A DNA stretch of 56,165 nt from Candidatus Endobugula sp. (GCA_020628895.1 JAHDEM010000009.1:1736-57900); one strand, 5' to 3'; numbered from the stretch's first letter, positions 25,059-35,639 are shown. A program made the numbers and translations. The notes: a model not told the origin generated them from the letters alone.

Positions 25059-27068
25059 ATGTTGCCAGAACTCGGTCATGTCGCCTTGATTATTTCCTTA
25101 CTCCTGTTTGTGTGTTTGGCAATCGTGCCGTTAGTAGGGGTATATACACATAATCGCTTACTCATGGCCAGTAGCCGATCATTGGCATTAGGCAGTTTTA
25201 TTTTTATTTTGATCAGCTTCTTATGCTTGGTAAAAGCATTTTTAGATGATGACTTCTCCGTGGCTTATGTCGCTAATCACTCCAATACCTTACTGCCTAC
25301 TGTCTATAAAGTGAGTGCAGTGTGGGGAGGGCATGAAGGCTCATTGTTATTATGGGGGCTGATTCTTTCTACATGGACATTCGCCGTCAGTATTTTTAGC
25401 CGCCATCTGCCGATTGATATGTTGGCCCGTGTGTTAGCGGTGATGGGGATGATTTCTATAGGCTTTGTCCTGTTTATGTTGTTTACGTCAAACCCTTTTG
25501 ATCGAATTTTACCGATTATGCCTACCGAAGGCAGTGACTTAAACCCATTGCTTCAGGACCCTGGTCTTATTATTCATCCTCCTATGTTGTATATGGGGTA
25601 TGTGGGTTTTTCAGTGGCTTTTGCTTTTGCTATTGCCGCACTAATGTCTGGACGGTTAGATAGTGCATGGGCGCGTTGGTCCCGTCCGTGGACGACAGTA
25701 GCATGGTCTTTTTTAACAATAGGTATTGCTCTAGGCAGCTGGTGGGCGTACTACGAGCTTGGTTGGGGAGGCTGGTGGTTCTGGGACCCAGTAGAAAATG
25801 CTTCCTTTATGCCTTGGCTGGTGGGTACAGCGTTAATGCACTCGTTGGCGGTAACAGAAAAGCGCGGTGTGTTTAAAAGCTGGACAATTCTTTTAGCGAT
25901 ATTTGCCTTTTCGTTAAGCCTATTAGGGACGTTTTTAGTTCGTTCGGGCGTCTTGACCTCAGTACACGCATTTGCCACAGACCCAGAAAGAGGTTTGTTT
26001 ATCTTACTGTTCTTACTGGTGGTGATTGGCGGTTCCTTATTGCTGTATGCGGTTCGAGCACCAGCCGTGAAAAGTATTGCTTCTTTTGAGTGGCTATCGC
26101 GTGAATTATTTTTATTAAGTAATAATATTCTACTCGCGGTTATTATGCTGACCGTGCTTTTAGGTACTTTGTATCCATTATTTGCAGATGCGCTCGGATG
26201 GGGGAAAATATCGGTTGGCCCTCCCTATTTTAACGCGTTTTTTGTGCCGTTGATGGGTGTACTATGCCTATTAATGGGCATAGGCCCACTCACGCTATGG
26301 AAGAAGACCAGCAAAGAAAAGTTATGGAACTTCATCAAACGGCCTATCGTGGGTAGTATTGTCTTAGGCGTAATATTCCCTGTATTTTATGGTGAAAGTT
26401 ATTCCGTGTTTGCGGCAATTACAGTGATTGTGGCTATGTGGATTGTATTGACTTTAGTGGTTGATATACGCCACAAAATACGTAACGCATCCAGTATAAC
26501 CATCGGCTTGTCACGATTGACTCGAAGCTATTATGGGATGGTGGTTGCCCATTTAGGGGTTGCCGTAACCGTCTTGGGCGCTTGTTTAAATACCATTTAT
26601 AGTGATCAGCGTGATTTGCGTATGGAAGAGGGCGAACGTTTAGCGTTAGGACGTTACGAATACCACTTGGTTGCTATTAATGGGGTTGCTGGACCTAATT
26701 ACAGAGCGCAGCAAGGTCATATAGATGTTTATAAAAACGAACAACTCGTGGCCAGTTTATTCCCAGAGAAAAGGCGTTACTTATCTGGTGGGAATATTAT
26801 GACCGAAGCAGGTATTGAATCCAGTTTTTGGGGTGATATTTACGTTGCACTGGGAGAGTCCTTAGGTCGCACCGATAATGGTCTTCAGGCTTGGGCTGTA
26901 CGTTTGCATGATAAACCATTCGTTAACTGGATATGGTTAGGTTCTTTGTTAATGGCCTTAGGGGGTATCTGGGCAATCAGTGATAAGCGTTACCGTTTGA
27001 AAAATAAAACAGCCCAGAAAAAAACAGCTGTTTATCCACCAGCAGAGAGTATAGAATCAAACGTATAG
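25059..27068 (+). CDS. ccmF: Heme lyase subunit CcmF
   Basis: 669 residues and about 14-15 TM helices, normal for the family. The WWD domain is WGGWWFWDPVENASFMPWL, with conserved His in VWGGHEGSLLLW, IIHPPMLYMGY and MHSLAVTEKRG. CcmF receives heme from CcmE and, with CcmH and CcmI, attaches it to apocytochrome CXXCH motifs in the periplasm. The operon here continues with ccmG but not with ccmH or ccmI. Confidence 0.95.
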   Translation: MLPELGHVALIISLLLFVCLAIVPLVGVYTHNRLLMASSRSLALGSFIFILISFLCLVKAFLDDDFSVAYVANHSNTLLPTVYKVSAVWGGHEGSLLLWGLILSTWTFAVSIFSRHLPIDMLARVLAVMGMISIGFVLFMLFTSNPFDRILPIMPTEGSDLNPLLQDPGLIIHPPMLYMGYVGFSVAFAFAIAALMSGRLDSAWARWSRPWTTVAWSFLTIGIALGSWWAYYELGWGGWWFWDPVENASFMPWLVGTALMHSLAVTEKRGVFKSWTILLAIFAFSLSLLGTFLVRSGVLTSVHAFATDPERGLFILLFLLVVIGGSLLLYAVRAPAVKSIASFEWLSRELFLLSNNILLAVIMLTVLLGTLYPLFADALGWGKISVGPPYFNAFFVPLMGVLCLLMGIGPLTLWKKTSKEKLWNFIKRPIVGSIVLGVIFPVFYGESYSVFAAITVIVAMWIVLTLVVDIRHKIRNASSITIGLSRLTRSYYGMVVAHLGVAVTVLGACLNTIYSDQRDLRMEEGERLALGRYEYHLVAINGVAGPNYRAQQGHIDVYKNEQLVASLFPEKRRYLSGGNIMTEAGIESSFWGDIYVALGESLGRTDNGLQAWAVRLHDKPFVNWIWLGSLLMALGGIWAISDKRYRLKNKTAQKKTAVYPPAESIESNV

Positions 27069-27088
27069 TCACTCGTATTAGGCAAGGT

Positions 27089-27622
27089 ATGATGAGTCGT
27101 TTAAAGTTATTTATTCCTTTTATTATTTTTATTGTACTAGCGGCATTCTTCTGGAGAGGTTTATCGCTAGATCCTACCGAAATGCCATCGGCGCTAATTG
27201 ATAAAACATTCCCTGAATTCTCATTGCCTTCATTGGCAGATGAAAACAATAGTCTTACTCGCGAAGACCTCCTAGGGCAGGTGAGTTTAGTGAATGTATG
27301 GGCTACTTGGTGTGCTGCCTGTAAATTTGAACACCCGGTCTTAAATACTTTGGCTGATCAAGGGGTGGCTATTATTGGTATTAATTATAAAGATAATACC
27401 AGTGGTGCACGTAAATGGTTAGACGAGCTGGGAGATCCTTACCAAATGACGATTGTGGATACACGAGGTTCATTGGGTATTGATCTAGGTGTTTTTGGTG
27501 CTCCAGAAACCTATGTGGTCGATAAAAAAGGTGTGATTCGTCATAAGCATGTGGGTATTGTTAATATGCAGGTGTGGAATGAAAGTTTAGAGCCATTGTA
27601 TAAGCAATTAGCCCAAGAATAA
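27089..27622 (+). CDS. ccmG: Thiol:disulfide interchange protein CcmG/DsbE
   Basis: 177 residues. An N-terminal TM anchor (about 7-24) and a periplasmic thioredoxin fold with the active site WCAAC (Cys75, Cys78; WATWCAACKFEHPVL). GVFGAPETYVVDKKG carries the cis-Pro loop and the CcmG-type substrate groove. It reduces apocytochrome c or CcmH disulfides before heme attachment. Two adjacent ATGs (27089, 27092) are possible starts. Usual motif is WCxxC with WCVPC or WCPTC; WCAAC is a common variant. Last ccm gene present. Confidence 0.94.
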   Translation: MMSRLKLFIPFIIFIVLAAFFWRGLSLDPTEMPSALIDKTFPEFSLPSLADENNSLTREDLLGQVSLVNVWATWCAACKFEHPVLNTLADQGVAIIGINYKDNTSGARKWLDELGDPYQMTIVDTRGSLGIDLGVFGAPETYVVDKKGVIRHKHVGIVNMQVWNESLEPLYKQLAQE

Positions 27623-27801
27623 GAAATTCGATAGTTTTTTCTGTAAATGAAAACAAGAAAAGTGTAGCTTGAGCCACTTCACCGATAAAATGAATTGTTG
27701 ATTTAAAGACCAATAATAGTAATAATGTAGATAGCTATATAAGCTGAAACATATCACTGGAAGATAAAGTATCTAAAAGGGAATCTCTTAAAAACCTTTA
27801 A

Positions 27802-27897
27802 CCTCCTTGTGAAAAATTTATCAATCAATAAGTTTAAATACTAATTTTTAGTTTTAAATGGATAGGCATATCTATGTCAAAAAGGAGGATTCACTGA
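27802..27897 (+). promoter_or_regulatory. Unusual translation-initiation region with micro-ORF
   Basis: A perfect AAGGAGG (27882-27888) lies 5 nt before an in-frame CTG (27894). A 7-codon ORF (ATG 27874, MSKRRIH, stop TGA 27895-27897) contains that ribosome site, and its stop overlaps the CTG as CTGA. Upstream CCTCCTT (27802-27808) is exactly complementary to AAGGAGG and could mask it. Confidence 0.4.
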
Positions 27898-28223
27898 AAA
27901 TCGTTTTAACTATTATTGGTTTATTAATGGTGGCTTCCGTCAATGCTGCACAGGAAGATTCTCACGGTACAATTACCAATATATATTCTTATACTCAATA
28001 TGGCGGTGGTGATATTCAAATACAGGTTTCTCATCCTTCCCCTAGCTGTCAGGGTGGGTTTTGGCTAAGCCCAGATGACCCAGGATTTACTTCAACGTTG
28101 AGTTTTCTGCTTTCTGGTTATCATGCAGGAAGTACTTTTCATTTTTCAGGCGAAAATACACAAATTTGGGGTGGTTCGGGTGCCGATTATTGTCGCCTAA
28201 CCTCTGTTGGATTACGACAGTAA
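27894..28223 (+). CDS. Small exported protein of unknown function
   Basis: 109 residues if started at CTG 27894, which has a perfect Shine-Dalgarno and gives a textbook signal peptide (KIVLTIIGLLMVASVNA, then AQED). An in-frame ATG at 27858 would give 121 residues but has no ribosome site and adds a charged N-tail. The mature part is rich in Gly, Ser and aromatic residues, with two Cys (SPSCQGGFWL, ADYCRL) that could form one disulfide. It carries short beta-strand-like segments. I do not recognise a named family. It stands alone between ccmG and yejF and ends at a strong terminator. Confidence 0.65.
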   Translation: MKIVLTIIGLLMVASVNAAQEDSHGTITNIYSYTQYGGGDIQIQVSHPSPSCQGGFWLSPDDPGFTSTLSFLLSGYHAGSTFHFSGENTQIWGGSGADYCRLTSVGLRQ

Positions 28224-28243
28224 TTCGATCAAATACGTTAATT

Positions 28244-28278
28244 AAATCGAACAAAACAATAATTTTTTTGTTCGATTT
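28244..28278. terminator. Bidirectional terminator
   Basis: AAATCGAACAAAA (28244-28256) and TTTTGTTCGATTT (28266-28278) form a perfect 13-bp stem with a 9-nt loop. A/T runs on both flanks suit the convergent small exported gene and yejF. Confidence 0.8.
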
Positions 28279-28335
28279 TGTAAAGTTTGCAGAAACAAAT
28301 TAAGTGTTAAGCTACATAATTCTAATGAGCGAACG

Positions 28336-29973
28336 TTAAGTTAATGCAGCAGATAATAGCTGTTGAGTGTAAGGGTGCGATGGTTTGTTGAGTACGCTCT
28401 TTGCTTCACCTTCTTCTACGATTTCTCCATTTTTAATCACAATAATATTATGACTGAGCGCCTTGATAACGTGTATATCATGGCTGATAAAAACGTAAGT
28501 CAGCTGGCGTTCTTTTTGTAGTTTTCTTAATAAGTCGATAACCTGCATTTGCACCGCACGATCCAATGCCGAGGTGGGTTCATCTAAAAATACGACTTTG
28601 GGGTTAATGATGAGTGCTCTAGCAATAGCAATGCGTTGACGCTGGCCACCTGAAAACTCATGGGGGTACCGGTTTTTAGTGGCTGGATCTAATCCAACCT
28701 CTTGCATAATTTCATCGACTTTACGATCTATCTCATCAATATCCATTTTTCCATACAGGTGTAATCCTTCACTGATAATTTGTTTAACGCTCATACGTGG
28801 ACTTAAGCTAGCAAATGGGTCTTGGAAAATCATTTGCATTTTGCGCCGTAGAGGGCGTAGTTCTTTTTCCGTTAAATCCGAAATTGACTGGTTATCTAAT
28901 AAAATTTTCCCTTCTGATTGGATTAATCGAAGCATGGCCAGCGCTAATGTAGACTTACCCGAGCCACTTTCACCTAATATCCCTAGTGTGCTGCCTGACT
29001 CTATCGACAAATTAATATTGCGAAGTGCGTGAAAAAAATCAGTGCAACGGCCAAAAAGTGGTTTATTTTTAGGGAAGCTTACCGACAGAGACTTTGTAGA
29101 AATAGTATGAGTTACTGCTTCTTCACTCGTTGTTTGCTTTTTAATGGCAACGGGCTCACCACTGGGGTGACTATCAATTAACAATTGAGTGTAAGTATTT
29201 TTGGGTTGCTCTAAAATATTTTGTGTTTGACCACTCTCTACAATTTCACCTTGGTTCATCACCAAAATTCGGTCTGCCATATATTTTACGACGCCTAAAT
29301 CGTGGGTGATGAGTAAAATACTCATTTTATATTGCGTTTGTAATTCTTTTAATAAATCGAGAATTTCTTTTTGTACCGTAACATCTAATGCCGTAGTAGG
29401 TTCATCAGCGATCAACAATTCTGGTTGATTGGCTAAGGCCATTGCAATCATCACTCGTTGTCGTTGGCCACCTGAAAGTTCGTGAGGGTAAGAGGTCAAC
29501 TTTTCCTCGGCATCTGTAATATGTACTTGTTTGAGTAATTCAATCACCTTTTCTTTGATGTGTTTTTTAGGAACAACTTGGTGAATGCGTAACACTTCCG
29601 CAATTTGTTTTTCGATAGTGTGTAATGGATTTAAGGCACTCATAGGCTCTTGGAAAATCATGCCTATTTTGCGTCCCCGAATAGATGTCATTGTATTTAG
29701 TGGTAATGTTAATAGATCTTCATCATCAAAGAGTATCTCTCCACTTGGGTGATAAGCCACCGGGTAGGGGAGTAGACGCATAATCGAATGCGCAGTAAGA
29801 GACTTGCCTGAACCTGATTCACCAACAAGGGCTAGTGTTTCATTATGATATACATCAAAACTCACATTTTTCACAATATGAGTATTGCTTTGACCCTGAT
29901 GAAAAGAGACGGACAGTTGATTAACTTGTAATAGTGTATTCATTGAGATTTTATTCATTGGGCCTTTCTTCAT
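28336..29973 (-). CDS. yejF: Peptide ABC importer double ATPase YejF
   Basis: Up to 545 residues with two fused oligopeptide-type ABC domains (DppD-like then DppF-like). Each has Walker A GESGSGKS, signature LSGGQRQRV or FSGGQRQRI, and Walker B LLIADEPTTALD or VVFLDEPTSALD. It overlaps the yejE stop as ATGA. In-frame ATGs at 29958 (behind AAAGG) and 29943 are alternative starts, giving slightly shorter proteins. It energises the YejBE permease. Members import oligopeptides, including peptide-nucleotide microcin C in E. coli. Confidence 0.93.
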   Translation of the reverse strand: MKKGPMNKISMNTLLQVNQLSVSFHQGQSNTHIVKNVSFDVYHNETLALVGESGSGKSLTAHSIMRLLPYPVAYHPSGEILFDDEDLLTLPLNTMTSIRGRKIGMIFQEPMSALNPLHTIEKQIAEVLRIHQVVPKKHIKEKVIELLKQVHITDAEEKLTSYPHELSGGQRQRVMIAMALANQPELLIADEPTTALDVTVQKEILDLLKELQTQYKMSILLITHDLGVVKYMADRILVMNQGEIVESGQTQNILEQPKNTYTQLLIDSHPSGEPVAIKKQTTSEEAVTHTISTKSLSVSFPKNKPLFGRCTDFFHALRNINLSIESGSTLGILGESGSGKSTLALAMLRLIQSEGKILLDNQSISDLTEKELRPLRRKMQMIFQDPFASLSPRMSVKQIISEGLHLYGKMDIDEIDRKVDEIMQEVGLDPATKNRYPHEFSGGQRQRIAIARALIINPKVVFLDEPTSALDRAVQMQVIDLLRKLQKERQLTYVFISHDIHVIKALSHNIIVIKNGEIVEEGEAKSVLNKPSHPYTQQLLSAALT

Positions 29974-31025
29974 TGGGAAAGTAACCTTGGATCAAATGCG
30001 TCTCTGATACCTTCACCAATAAAAACTAATAGAGTCAACATGGTTGATAACACCATAAAAGCGGTAATGGCTAGCCAAGGTGCGTGTAAATTTCCTTTGC
30101 CTTGAGACATTAACTCACCTAGAGAGGCTGATCCTGCTGGAAGTCCAAAACCTAAAAAATCTAAAGAGGTAAGGGTGCTGATTGCTCCGGTTAATACAAA
30201 AGGTAGCATAGTCATGGTAGCGACCATGGCATTGGGTAGAATGTGCCGATACATAATGGTTGTGTTGCTCACACCCATTGCTTTTGCTGCTCGGACATAG
30301 TCGAGATTTCTGCCGCGTAAAAATTCAGCACGCACCACATCCACTAATCCAGTCCAGCTAAACAAAAGCATAACTGCTAGTAGCCACCAAAAATTAGGCT
30401 GGATAATACTGGCAAGTATTATCAGTACAAAAAGTTGTGGCAGGCCACTCCAAATTTCTAAAAAGCGTTGGCCATATAAATCAATCCGTCCGCCATAAAA
30501 GCCTTGTGCAGCCCCTACAGCAACACCAATAATACTGCTACCGATGGTCAGTGCTAAGGCAAATAGAATCGATATTCTAAATCCATACAGTACACGAGCA
30601 AATACATCTCTGGCCTGATCGTCCGTACCTATCCAGTTTTGTGCGGTTGGCGAAGAAGGCGCTGGTTCTGGTAAGTCGGCGATATGTGTATCGTAACTAA
30701 AGGGCACTAAAGGCCAAATAATCCAGCCTTTTTCCTCTATCAGTTCAACGACAAAAGGATCGCTGTATTCAGCTTCAGTTTCAAAGTCGCCGCCAAAGGT
30801 GGTTTCTGGGTAAGAAACAAAAACAGGAACATAAAGTTGATTGTCGTAGGCGATTAATAGGGGTTTATCATTAGCAATAAGTTCGGCAAACAAGCTCGTA
30901 AAAAACAAGATAGAAAATATCAATAAACTCCATGAGGCACGCTTATTATGAAAAAATGTGTCCCAGCGCCGCTGATTAATAGGGGAAAGTTTTTCATAGA
31001 GTGTGTTTGTAATACGACGGCTCAT
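29970..31025 (-). CDS. yejE: Peptide ABC importer permease YejE
   Basis: 351 residues from the ATG at 31025 (MSRRITNTLYEKLSPINQRRW), the natural family start; a longer frame to 31076 would overlap yejB. An N-terminal TM is followed by a large periplasmic insertion (about 40-130) typical of YejE, with the acid-rich AEYSDPFVVELIEEKGW. The BPD_transp_1 domain includes the EAA loop segment YVRAAKAMGVSNTTIMYRHILPNAM. Partner of YejB. 13 bp after yejB. Confidence 0.93.
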   Translation of the reverse strand: MSRRITNTLYEKLSPINQRRWDTFFHNKRASWSLLIFSILFFTSLFAELIANDKPLLIAYDNQLYVPVFVSYPETTFGGDFETEAEYSDPFVVELIEEKGWIIWPLVPFSYDTHIADLPEPAPSSPTAQNWIGTDDQARDVFARVLYGFRISILFALALTIGSSIIGVAVGAAQGFYGGRIDLYGQRFLEIWSGLPQLFVLIILASIIQPNFWWLLAVMLLFSWTGLVDVVRAEFLRGRNLDYVRAAKAMGVSNTTIMYRHILPNAMVATMTMLPFVLTGAISTLTSLDFLGFGLPAGSASLGELMSQGKGNLHAPWLAITAFMVLSTMLTLLVFIGEGIRDAFDPRLLSQ

Positions 31026-31038
31026 CTGCTCTTGCCCG

Positions 31039-32127
31039 TTAAACTTGTCGGTCTTCAAAATCGATACGGGGATCAACTAACACGTATACGAGATCGGAAA
31101 TCAGTTTAATAATTAAACCAATTAAGGTAAAAATAAAAAGAGTGCCAAATATAACCGGATAGTCTCGATTAAGTACCGATTCAAAACCCAGTAAGCCAAG
31201 CCCATCAAGAGAAAATATTACTTCAATCAATAATGAGCCAGTCACAAATATGCCTAGGAAGGCTGCAGGAAAGCCAGAAATAATAATCAACATTGCATTG
31301 CGAAAAACATGCCCGTAAAGCACTTGATTTTCTTTTAAGCCTTTCGCTCTGGCTGTGGTGACATACTGCTTATTTATTTCATCTAAAAAAGAATTTTTAG
31401 TTAGCATAGTAAGGGTTGCAAACCCACCAATAGTATAGGCAATTAAGGGTAGGGTGAGATGCCAAAAATAGTCTTTGATTTTTTCCAGTATAGTCATTTG
31501 TTCAAAGTCTGGAGACGTTAAACCCCTTAAGGGAAACCAATCTAAAAAGCTGCCGCCAGCAAATACAACAATAAATAGTATGCCTAATAAAAAACTAGGG
31601 ATTGCACTAGTAACGACAATAAAAAAACTGGTCCATACATCAAAACGACTCCCATGAGATACCGCTTTATAAACTCCCATAGGGATTGATATAAAATAAA
31701 TTAATAAGGTGCTCCATAAACCTAATGAAATAGTCACGGGCATTTTTTCTAAAATCAAATCGATGACAGAAATATTGCGAAAAAAACTATCACCAAAATC
31801 GAACTGCACGTAACTAATCAGCATATCAAAAAAACGTTCATATGCTGGTTTATCAAAACCGTATAATATTTGTATTTCTGCGATCACTTCTGGAGGTAGG
31901 CCCTGTGCGCCACGATATTGATCGTTAGCTTGAGAACTACTCGATTCAATACTACCGCTACTGCCACTAGCACGCTCAATGTTGCTATGACCATGCCCTT
32001 GTATATTAGCAATCATTTGCTCGACAGGGCCACCCGGTGCGGCCTGAATAATAATAAAGTTGATTAGCAGTATTCCAAATAATGTTGGAATAATCAGCAA
32101 AAGGCGCCTGAGAATATAATTGGCCAT
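31039..32127 (-). CDS. yejB: Peptide ABC importer permease YejB
   Basis: 362 residues. N-terminal [20 protein letters not shown] and a Ser/Gly-rich periplasmic linker (about 55-75, [20 protein letters not shown]), then the permease domain with the EAA loop [25 protein letters not shown], and a C-terminal [10 protein letters not shown]. The periplasmic [11 protein letters not shown] segment is characteristic of YejB. It follows yejA by 5 bp and precedes yejE. Inner membrane. Confidence 0.94.
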   Translation of the reverse strand: MANYILRRLLLIIPTLFGILLINFIIIQAAPGGPVEQMIANIQGHGHSNIERASGSSGSIESSSSQANDQYRGAQGLPPEVIAEIQILYGFDKPAYERFFDMLISYVQFDFGDSFFRNISVIDLILEKMPVTISLGLWSTLLIYFISIPMGVYKAVSHGSRFDVWTSFFIVVTSAIPSFLLGILFIVVFAGGSFLDWFPLRGLTSPDFEQMTILEKIKDYFWHLTLPLIAYTIGGFATLTMLTKNSFLDEINKQYVTTARAKGLKENQVLYGHVFRNAMLIIISGFPAAFLGIFVTGSLLIEVIFSLDGLGLLGFESVLNRDYPVIFGTLFIFTLIGLIIKLISDLVYVLVDPRIDFEDRQV

Positions 32128-32132
32128 GATTT

Positions 32133-34016
32133 TTAGTTAGCTGCGTTATTGCTAAGTAATGCTTTGGCTTTTTCCTCGTCATACCACCAAGTAAATATAC
32201 CGCCTAAATAATATTTATCGTACTTGGGTGCAGTATCTGGGATACCAAACTTGTTCCAATAAACAATATTGCTTGATGGTTTGTACCATTGTGGGATTAG
32301 AAAATGGTGATGTAATAGTGCTCTATCTAGTGCGCGTGTTGCAGTAACCAATGCTTGTCGGCCGTCTGCTTGAATAACATGCTCTACTAATTGGTCAATG
32401 GCAGGGTTTTTAATGCCAATCTGATTGGAACTGCCTTCAGTATCTGCTGCTTTTGTTCCCCAGAAATCACGTTGTTCATTTCCTGGTGATTCACTTTGAC
32501 CAAAAGAATGTATCATCATGTCAAAATCGAAGCTGCGAGCTCGATTGATATATTGCGAGGTGTCGACTAGTCGAACACTAGCATTAATGCCGAGTTTCTC
32601 AAGACTTTTAACAAAAGGGTTAACGATGCGTTCAAAACTAGGAGAGACCAATAAAATTTCAAAACGAATAGCTTCACCTTGTTTGTTATATAGCTGGTTA
32701 TCTTTTATGCTATAGCCAGCACTATCTAATAATTTTTTGGCTGTTCTTAAGCCTTTACGATTACGTCCCGAGCCATCGGTAACAGGTAGGGTATAGGCTT
32801 CGTTAAATACACTTGATGGTAGTTGTTCTTTGAGAGGTAATAATAGTTCTAGTTCTTTTTCATCAGGTAAGCCGGATGATGCTAATTCACTGTTAACGAA
32901 AAAACTATTGGTACGTTCATAAATATTATAAAAAAGAGTCTGATTTGACCATTCGAAATCAAACGCATAAGACATGGCTTTACGTAATTCAACGTCCTGA
33001 AACATGGGTTTGCGTAGATTAAATATAAATGCTTGCATTCCGCTATTCGCTTCATGGGGAATAGTATTTTTGAGCAGCATGTTATTTCTTACAGAGGGTA
33101 CGTCATAGGCTGTTGCCCAGGATTTAGAACTATTCTCCCAACGATAGTCATACTCATTGGCTTTAAGTGCTTCGATGGCAACATTCGTATCTCGATAATA
33201 ATCTACGCTAATCGAATCAAAATTATATTGGTCCTTATTAACTGCTAAATCTTTAGCCCAATAATTGTTGTTACGTTGATAAGTAATGTTACGACCTGCA
33301 TCGACACTGGCCACACGGTAAGGTCCACTGCCTATAGGTATTTCTAGACTGCTTTTAGCGAATTCTTTATCTTGCCAAAAATGTTTAGGTAAAACGGGTA
33401 CTTGACCAATAATTAATGCTAATTCTGCATTTTGATTATTTTTAAACGTAAACTTAACGGTATGTGTATCTAAAGCCTCAACCTTTTCTACATCGGCATA
33501 ATAGAATTTATATAAGGGTCGCCCTTGATCAATCAAAAGGTTAAAGCTAAAAACAACATCATCAGCCGTAACGGGCCTGTCGTCGTGAAAGCGAGCTTCT
33601 GGGTGTAAATGAAAGATAATCCAGCTTCTATCTTTAGGGTATTCGATACTCTTTGCTAATAGACCATATTTGGTAAAGGGTTCGTCCAGTGAAGCAACCA
33701 TTAGAGTATCGTACAATAAGCCAGTATTACCTGCCGGAGTGCCTTTAGCGATAAAAGGGTTTAGACTGTCGAAAGTTCCCGTACCATGTAAGCGTAACTT
33801 GCCGCCTTTTTTTGCTTTGGCAGAGGTGTAATCAAAGCGCTCGAAGTTAGCTGGATATTTGATCGAACCGTGCATGGATATAGCATGGCTTTTGATTATT
33901 TCTTGATCAGCCTTGGGTGAAGTATTCGCTTGGCTGTGTAAACTGAATAGAAGAGTGATAAAACTAATGAGTAGTGCGGGTAAAGAAATAAAGACGATAT
34001 TTTTCACGTGATTCAC
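32133..34016 (-). CDS. yejA: Extracellular peptide-binding protein YejA
   Basis: 627 residues, SBP family 5 (DppA/OppA/NikA). Signal peptide from [19 protein letters not shown] to SQANTSPKA. The family-5 signature region [11 protein letters not shown] and the YejA-type [16 protein letters not shown] and [22 protein letters not shown] segments are present. It delivers oligopeptides to YejBEF. First gene of yejABEF. No cysteine lipobox, so it is a free periplasmic protein. Confidence 0.93.
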   Translation of the reverse strand: MNHVKNIVFISLPALLISFITLLFSLHSQANTSPKADQEIIKSHAISMHGSIKYPANFERFDYTSAKAKKGGKLRLHGTGTFDSLNPFIAKGTPAGNTGLLYDTLMVASLDEPFTKYGLLAKSIEYPKDRSWIIFHLHPEARFHDDRPVTADDVVFSFNLLIDQGRPLYKFYYADVEKVEALDTHTVKFTFKNNQNAELALIIGQVPVLPKHFWQDKEFAKSSLEIPIGSGPYRVASVDAGRNITYQRNNNYWAKDLAVNKDQYNFDSISVDYYRDTNVAIEALKANEYDYRWENSSKSWATAYDVPSVRNNMLLKNTIPHEANSGMQAFIFNLRKPMFQDVELRKAMSYAFDFEWSNQTLFYNIYERTNSFFVNSELASSGLPDEKELELLLPLKEQLPSSVFNEAYTLPVTDGSGRNRKGLRTAKKLLDSAGYSIKDNQLYNKQGEAIRFEILLVSPSFERIVNPFVKSLEKLGINASVRLVDTSQYINRARSFDFDMMIHSFGQSESPGNEQRDFWGTKAADTEGSSNQIGIKNPAIDQLVEHVIQADGRQALVTATRALDRALLHHHFLIPQWYKPSSNIVYWNKFGIPDTAPKYDKYYLGGIFTWWYDEEKAKALLSNNAAN

Positions 34017-34448
34017 TCTTTTTAGTTAGCGGAATTATAGTGGGTTATTTAAATCATTATGACTATGATTATAGCGGCTATTTAAAACTTCTGTCATTGC
34101 TCTATGACTACTATTTATCGTCGATAGTTCACTCAGTCAAATTGACGCTTTTATGTGAGTATAAAAAGTAGCAATATTTATGCTGCATAAGATGAAAATA
34201 ATTTTTATATGGTTGCATACAAAAGGAAATGCTTTTTAGTTTGTTTGTTTTTCGATCAATTTTACGGTTTGGGTTAACTCTTAGATCAATTTGGGTTAGA
34301 TTCTGAGGGCTAACGGGCTATTAATTAGAGCAAAAATGTGTTTCCTAGTGTATTTTATTAAGCACTCGATTAGAATCTCGTACCGTCGCAAGGTGGCAGT
34401 CATGTTACTGATTTCCTATTTACTTCTAAAATTATAGATACTGACTCA
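34017..34448. other. Divergent intergenic region, 432 bp
   Basis: No gene on either strand. It must hold the yejA promoter (leftward) and the promoter of the AGE-family gene (rightward). No AACGTT-type operator is seen here, unlike upstream of the binding-protein genes and gap. No clear -35/-10 pair with correct spacing could be chosen. Confidence 0.4.
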
Positions 34449-35639
34449 ATGAATAATAATCCTGACTTTCGATCTAAAGATTTCCTTAAATCTCATATCA
34501 ATGCGATTTTTGATTTTTACCACCCTACTTGCGTGGATGCCCAAGGTGGGTTCTTTCATGTATACAATACGAATGGGAATATCCCTGCTCCTAATAGCCG
34601 TCATTTAGTGAATAGTACTCGCTTTGTCATTAATTATGCGCGTATGGCACGTATTAACAATGATGAATCATATCTTGAGTACTGCCATCACGGGTTAAAT
34701 TTTATACAGCAAGTGCATAGATCGGTTGATGGTAATCAATTTTATTGGGAGCTGGATAATGCTAAGCCTGTGTTAGAGAATGATTACTGCTATGGTTGGG
34801 CGTTTGTTATGCTGGCCTATGCCGAAGCGATCAATAGCGGACTTAGTGAATATAAAGATGCTTTGTACGAAACCCACGAATTGATGAGTCAAAAGTTCTG
34901 GCAAGAAGAACATCAACTATATGCCGATGAGTACAATGCCAGCGGTCAGATAGATGATTATCGTGGTCAAAATGCCAATATGCATTCTGTTGAGGCATTA
35001 TTAAGTTGTTATGCTGCAACCAAAGACGAGCAATTTCTTGATAGGGCTTATCAGATTGCTTCTCGTATCAGTAAGGATCTTGCTGATTCAAAACAACAAT
35101 TAATATGGGAGCATTTCACCCAACAGTGGGATATTGATTGGCAATACAATATCGATAAGCCAGATGATATGTTTCGTCCTTGGGGATTTCAAACCGGTCA
35201 TCAAACAGAGTGGACCAAGTTATTATTAATGTTATATCAGTATCGCCCAGAAGCATGGATGGTTGAGCGTGCAGAGCACCTATTTGTTAAAGGTATGGAG
35301 TATGGATGGGATGATACTCACGGTGGCCTAGTTTACGGTTTTGATCCAGAAGGTAATGTCTGTGATTGGGATAAGCATTTTTGGGTGCATGCAGAGTCCT
35401 TTGCAGCGGCAGCTTATCTAGTTGCGGTTACAGGTAAGGAGCAATATGCATCTGATTATCAGCGCATCTGGGAATATTCGTGGAAGCATTTGGTCGATCA
35501 TGAATATGGTGCTTGGCATCATAAGTTAACCCGGGAAGGTCAGCTTATTTCTGATATTAAAAGTCCATTAGGCAAAAATGACTACCATACATTAGGGGCT
35601 TGTTACGATTCTTTAAATGCGTTTGCTTTAATAGACTAA
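34449..35639 (+). CDS. AGE-family sugar isomerase/epimerase, probably mannose isomerase-like
   Basis: 396 residues of the N-acylglucosamine 2-epimerase (AGE) superfamily, an (alpha/alpha)6 barrel. Conserved blocks are GGFFHVYNTNG, NSTRFVINYAR, GYGWAFVMLAY-like YCYGWAFVMLAY, QNANMHSVEALL, FQTGHQTEWTKLLL (a catalytic His), KHFWVHAESFAAAAYL and the terminal YHTLGACYDSL (second catalytic His). Length and the GHQTEWTKLL segment fit the D-mannose isomerase/YihS branch (mannose-fructose) better than renin-binding-protein-type epimerases. The neighbouring fructokinase and Gts-type importer support mannose use. No good Shine-Dalgarno precedes the ATG. Cytoplasmic. Confidence 0.82.
   Translation: MNNNPDFRSKDFLKSHINAIFDFYHPTCVDAQGGFFHVYNTNGNIPAPNSRHLVNSTRFVINYARMARINNDESYLEYCHHGLNFIQQVHRSVDGNQFYWELDNAKPVLENDYCYGWAFVMLAYAEAINSGLSEYKDALYETHELMSQKFWQEEHQLYADEYNASGQIDDYRGQNANMHSVEALLSCYAATKDEQFLDRAYQIASRISKDLADSKQQLIWEHFTQQWDIDWQYNIDKPDDMFRPWGFQTGHQTEWTKLLLMLYQYRPEAWMVERAEHLFVKGMEYGWDDTHGGLVYGFDPEGNVCDWDKHFWVHAESFAAAAYLVAVTGKEQYASDYQRIWEYSWKHLVDHEYGAWHHKLTREGQLISDIKSPLGKNDYHTLGACYDSLNAFALID

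Noticed and set aside
27623-27857. Possible ccmH remnant after ccmG
   Set aside because: All frames are broken and no CXXC or CcmH-like segment can be read.
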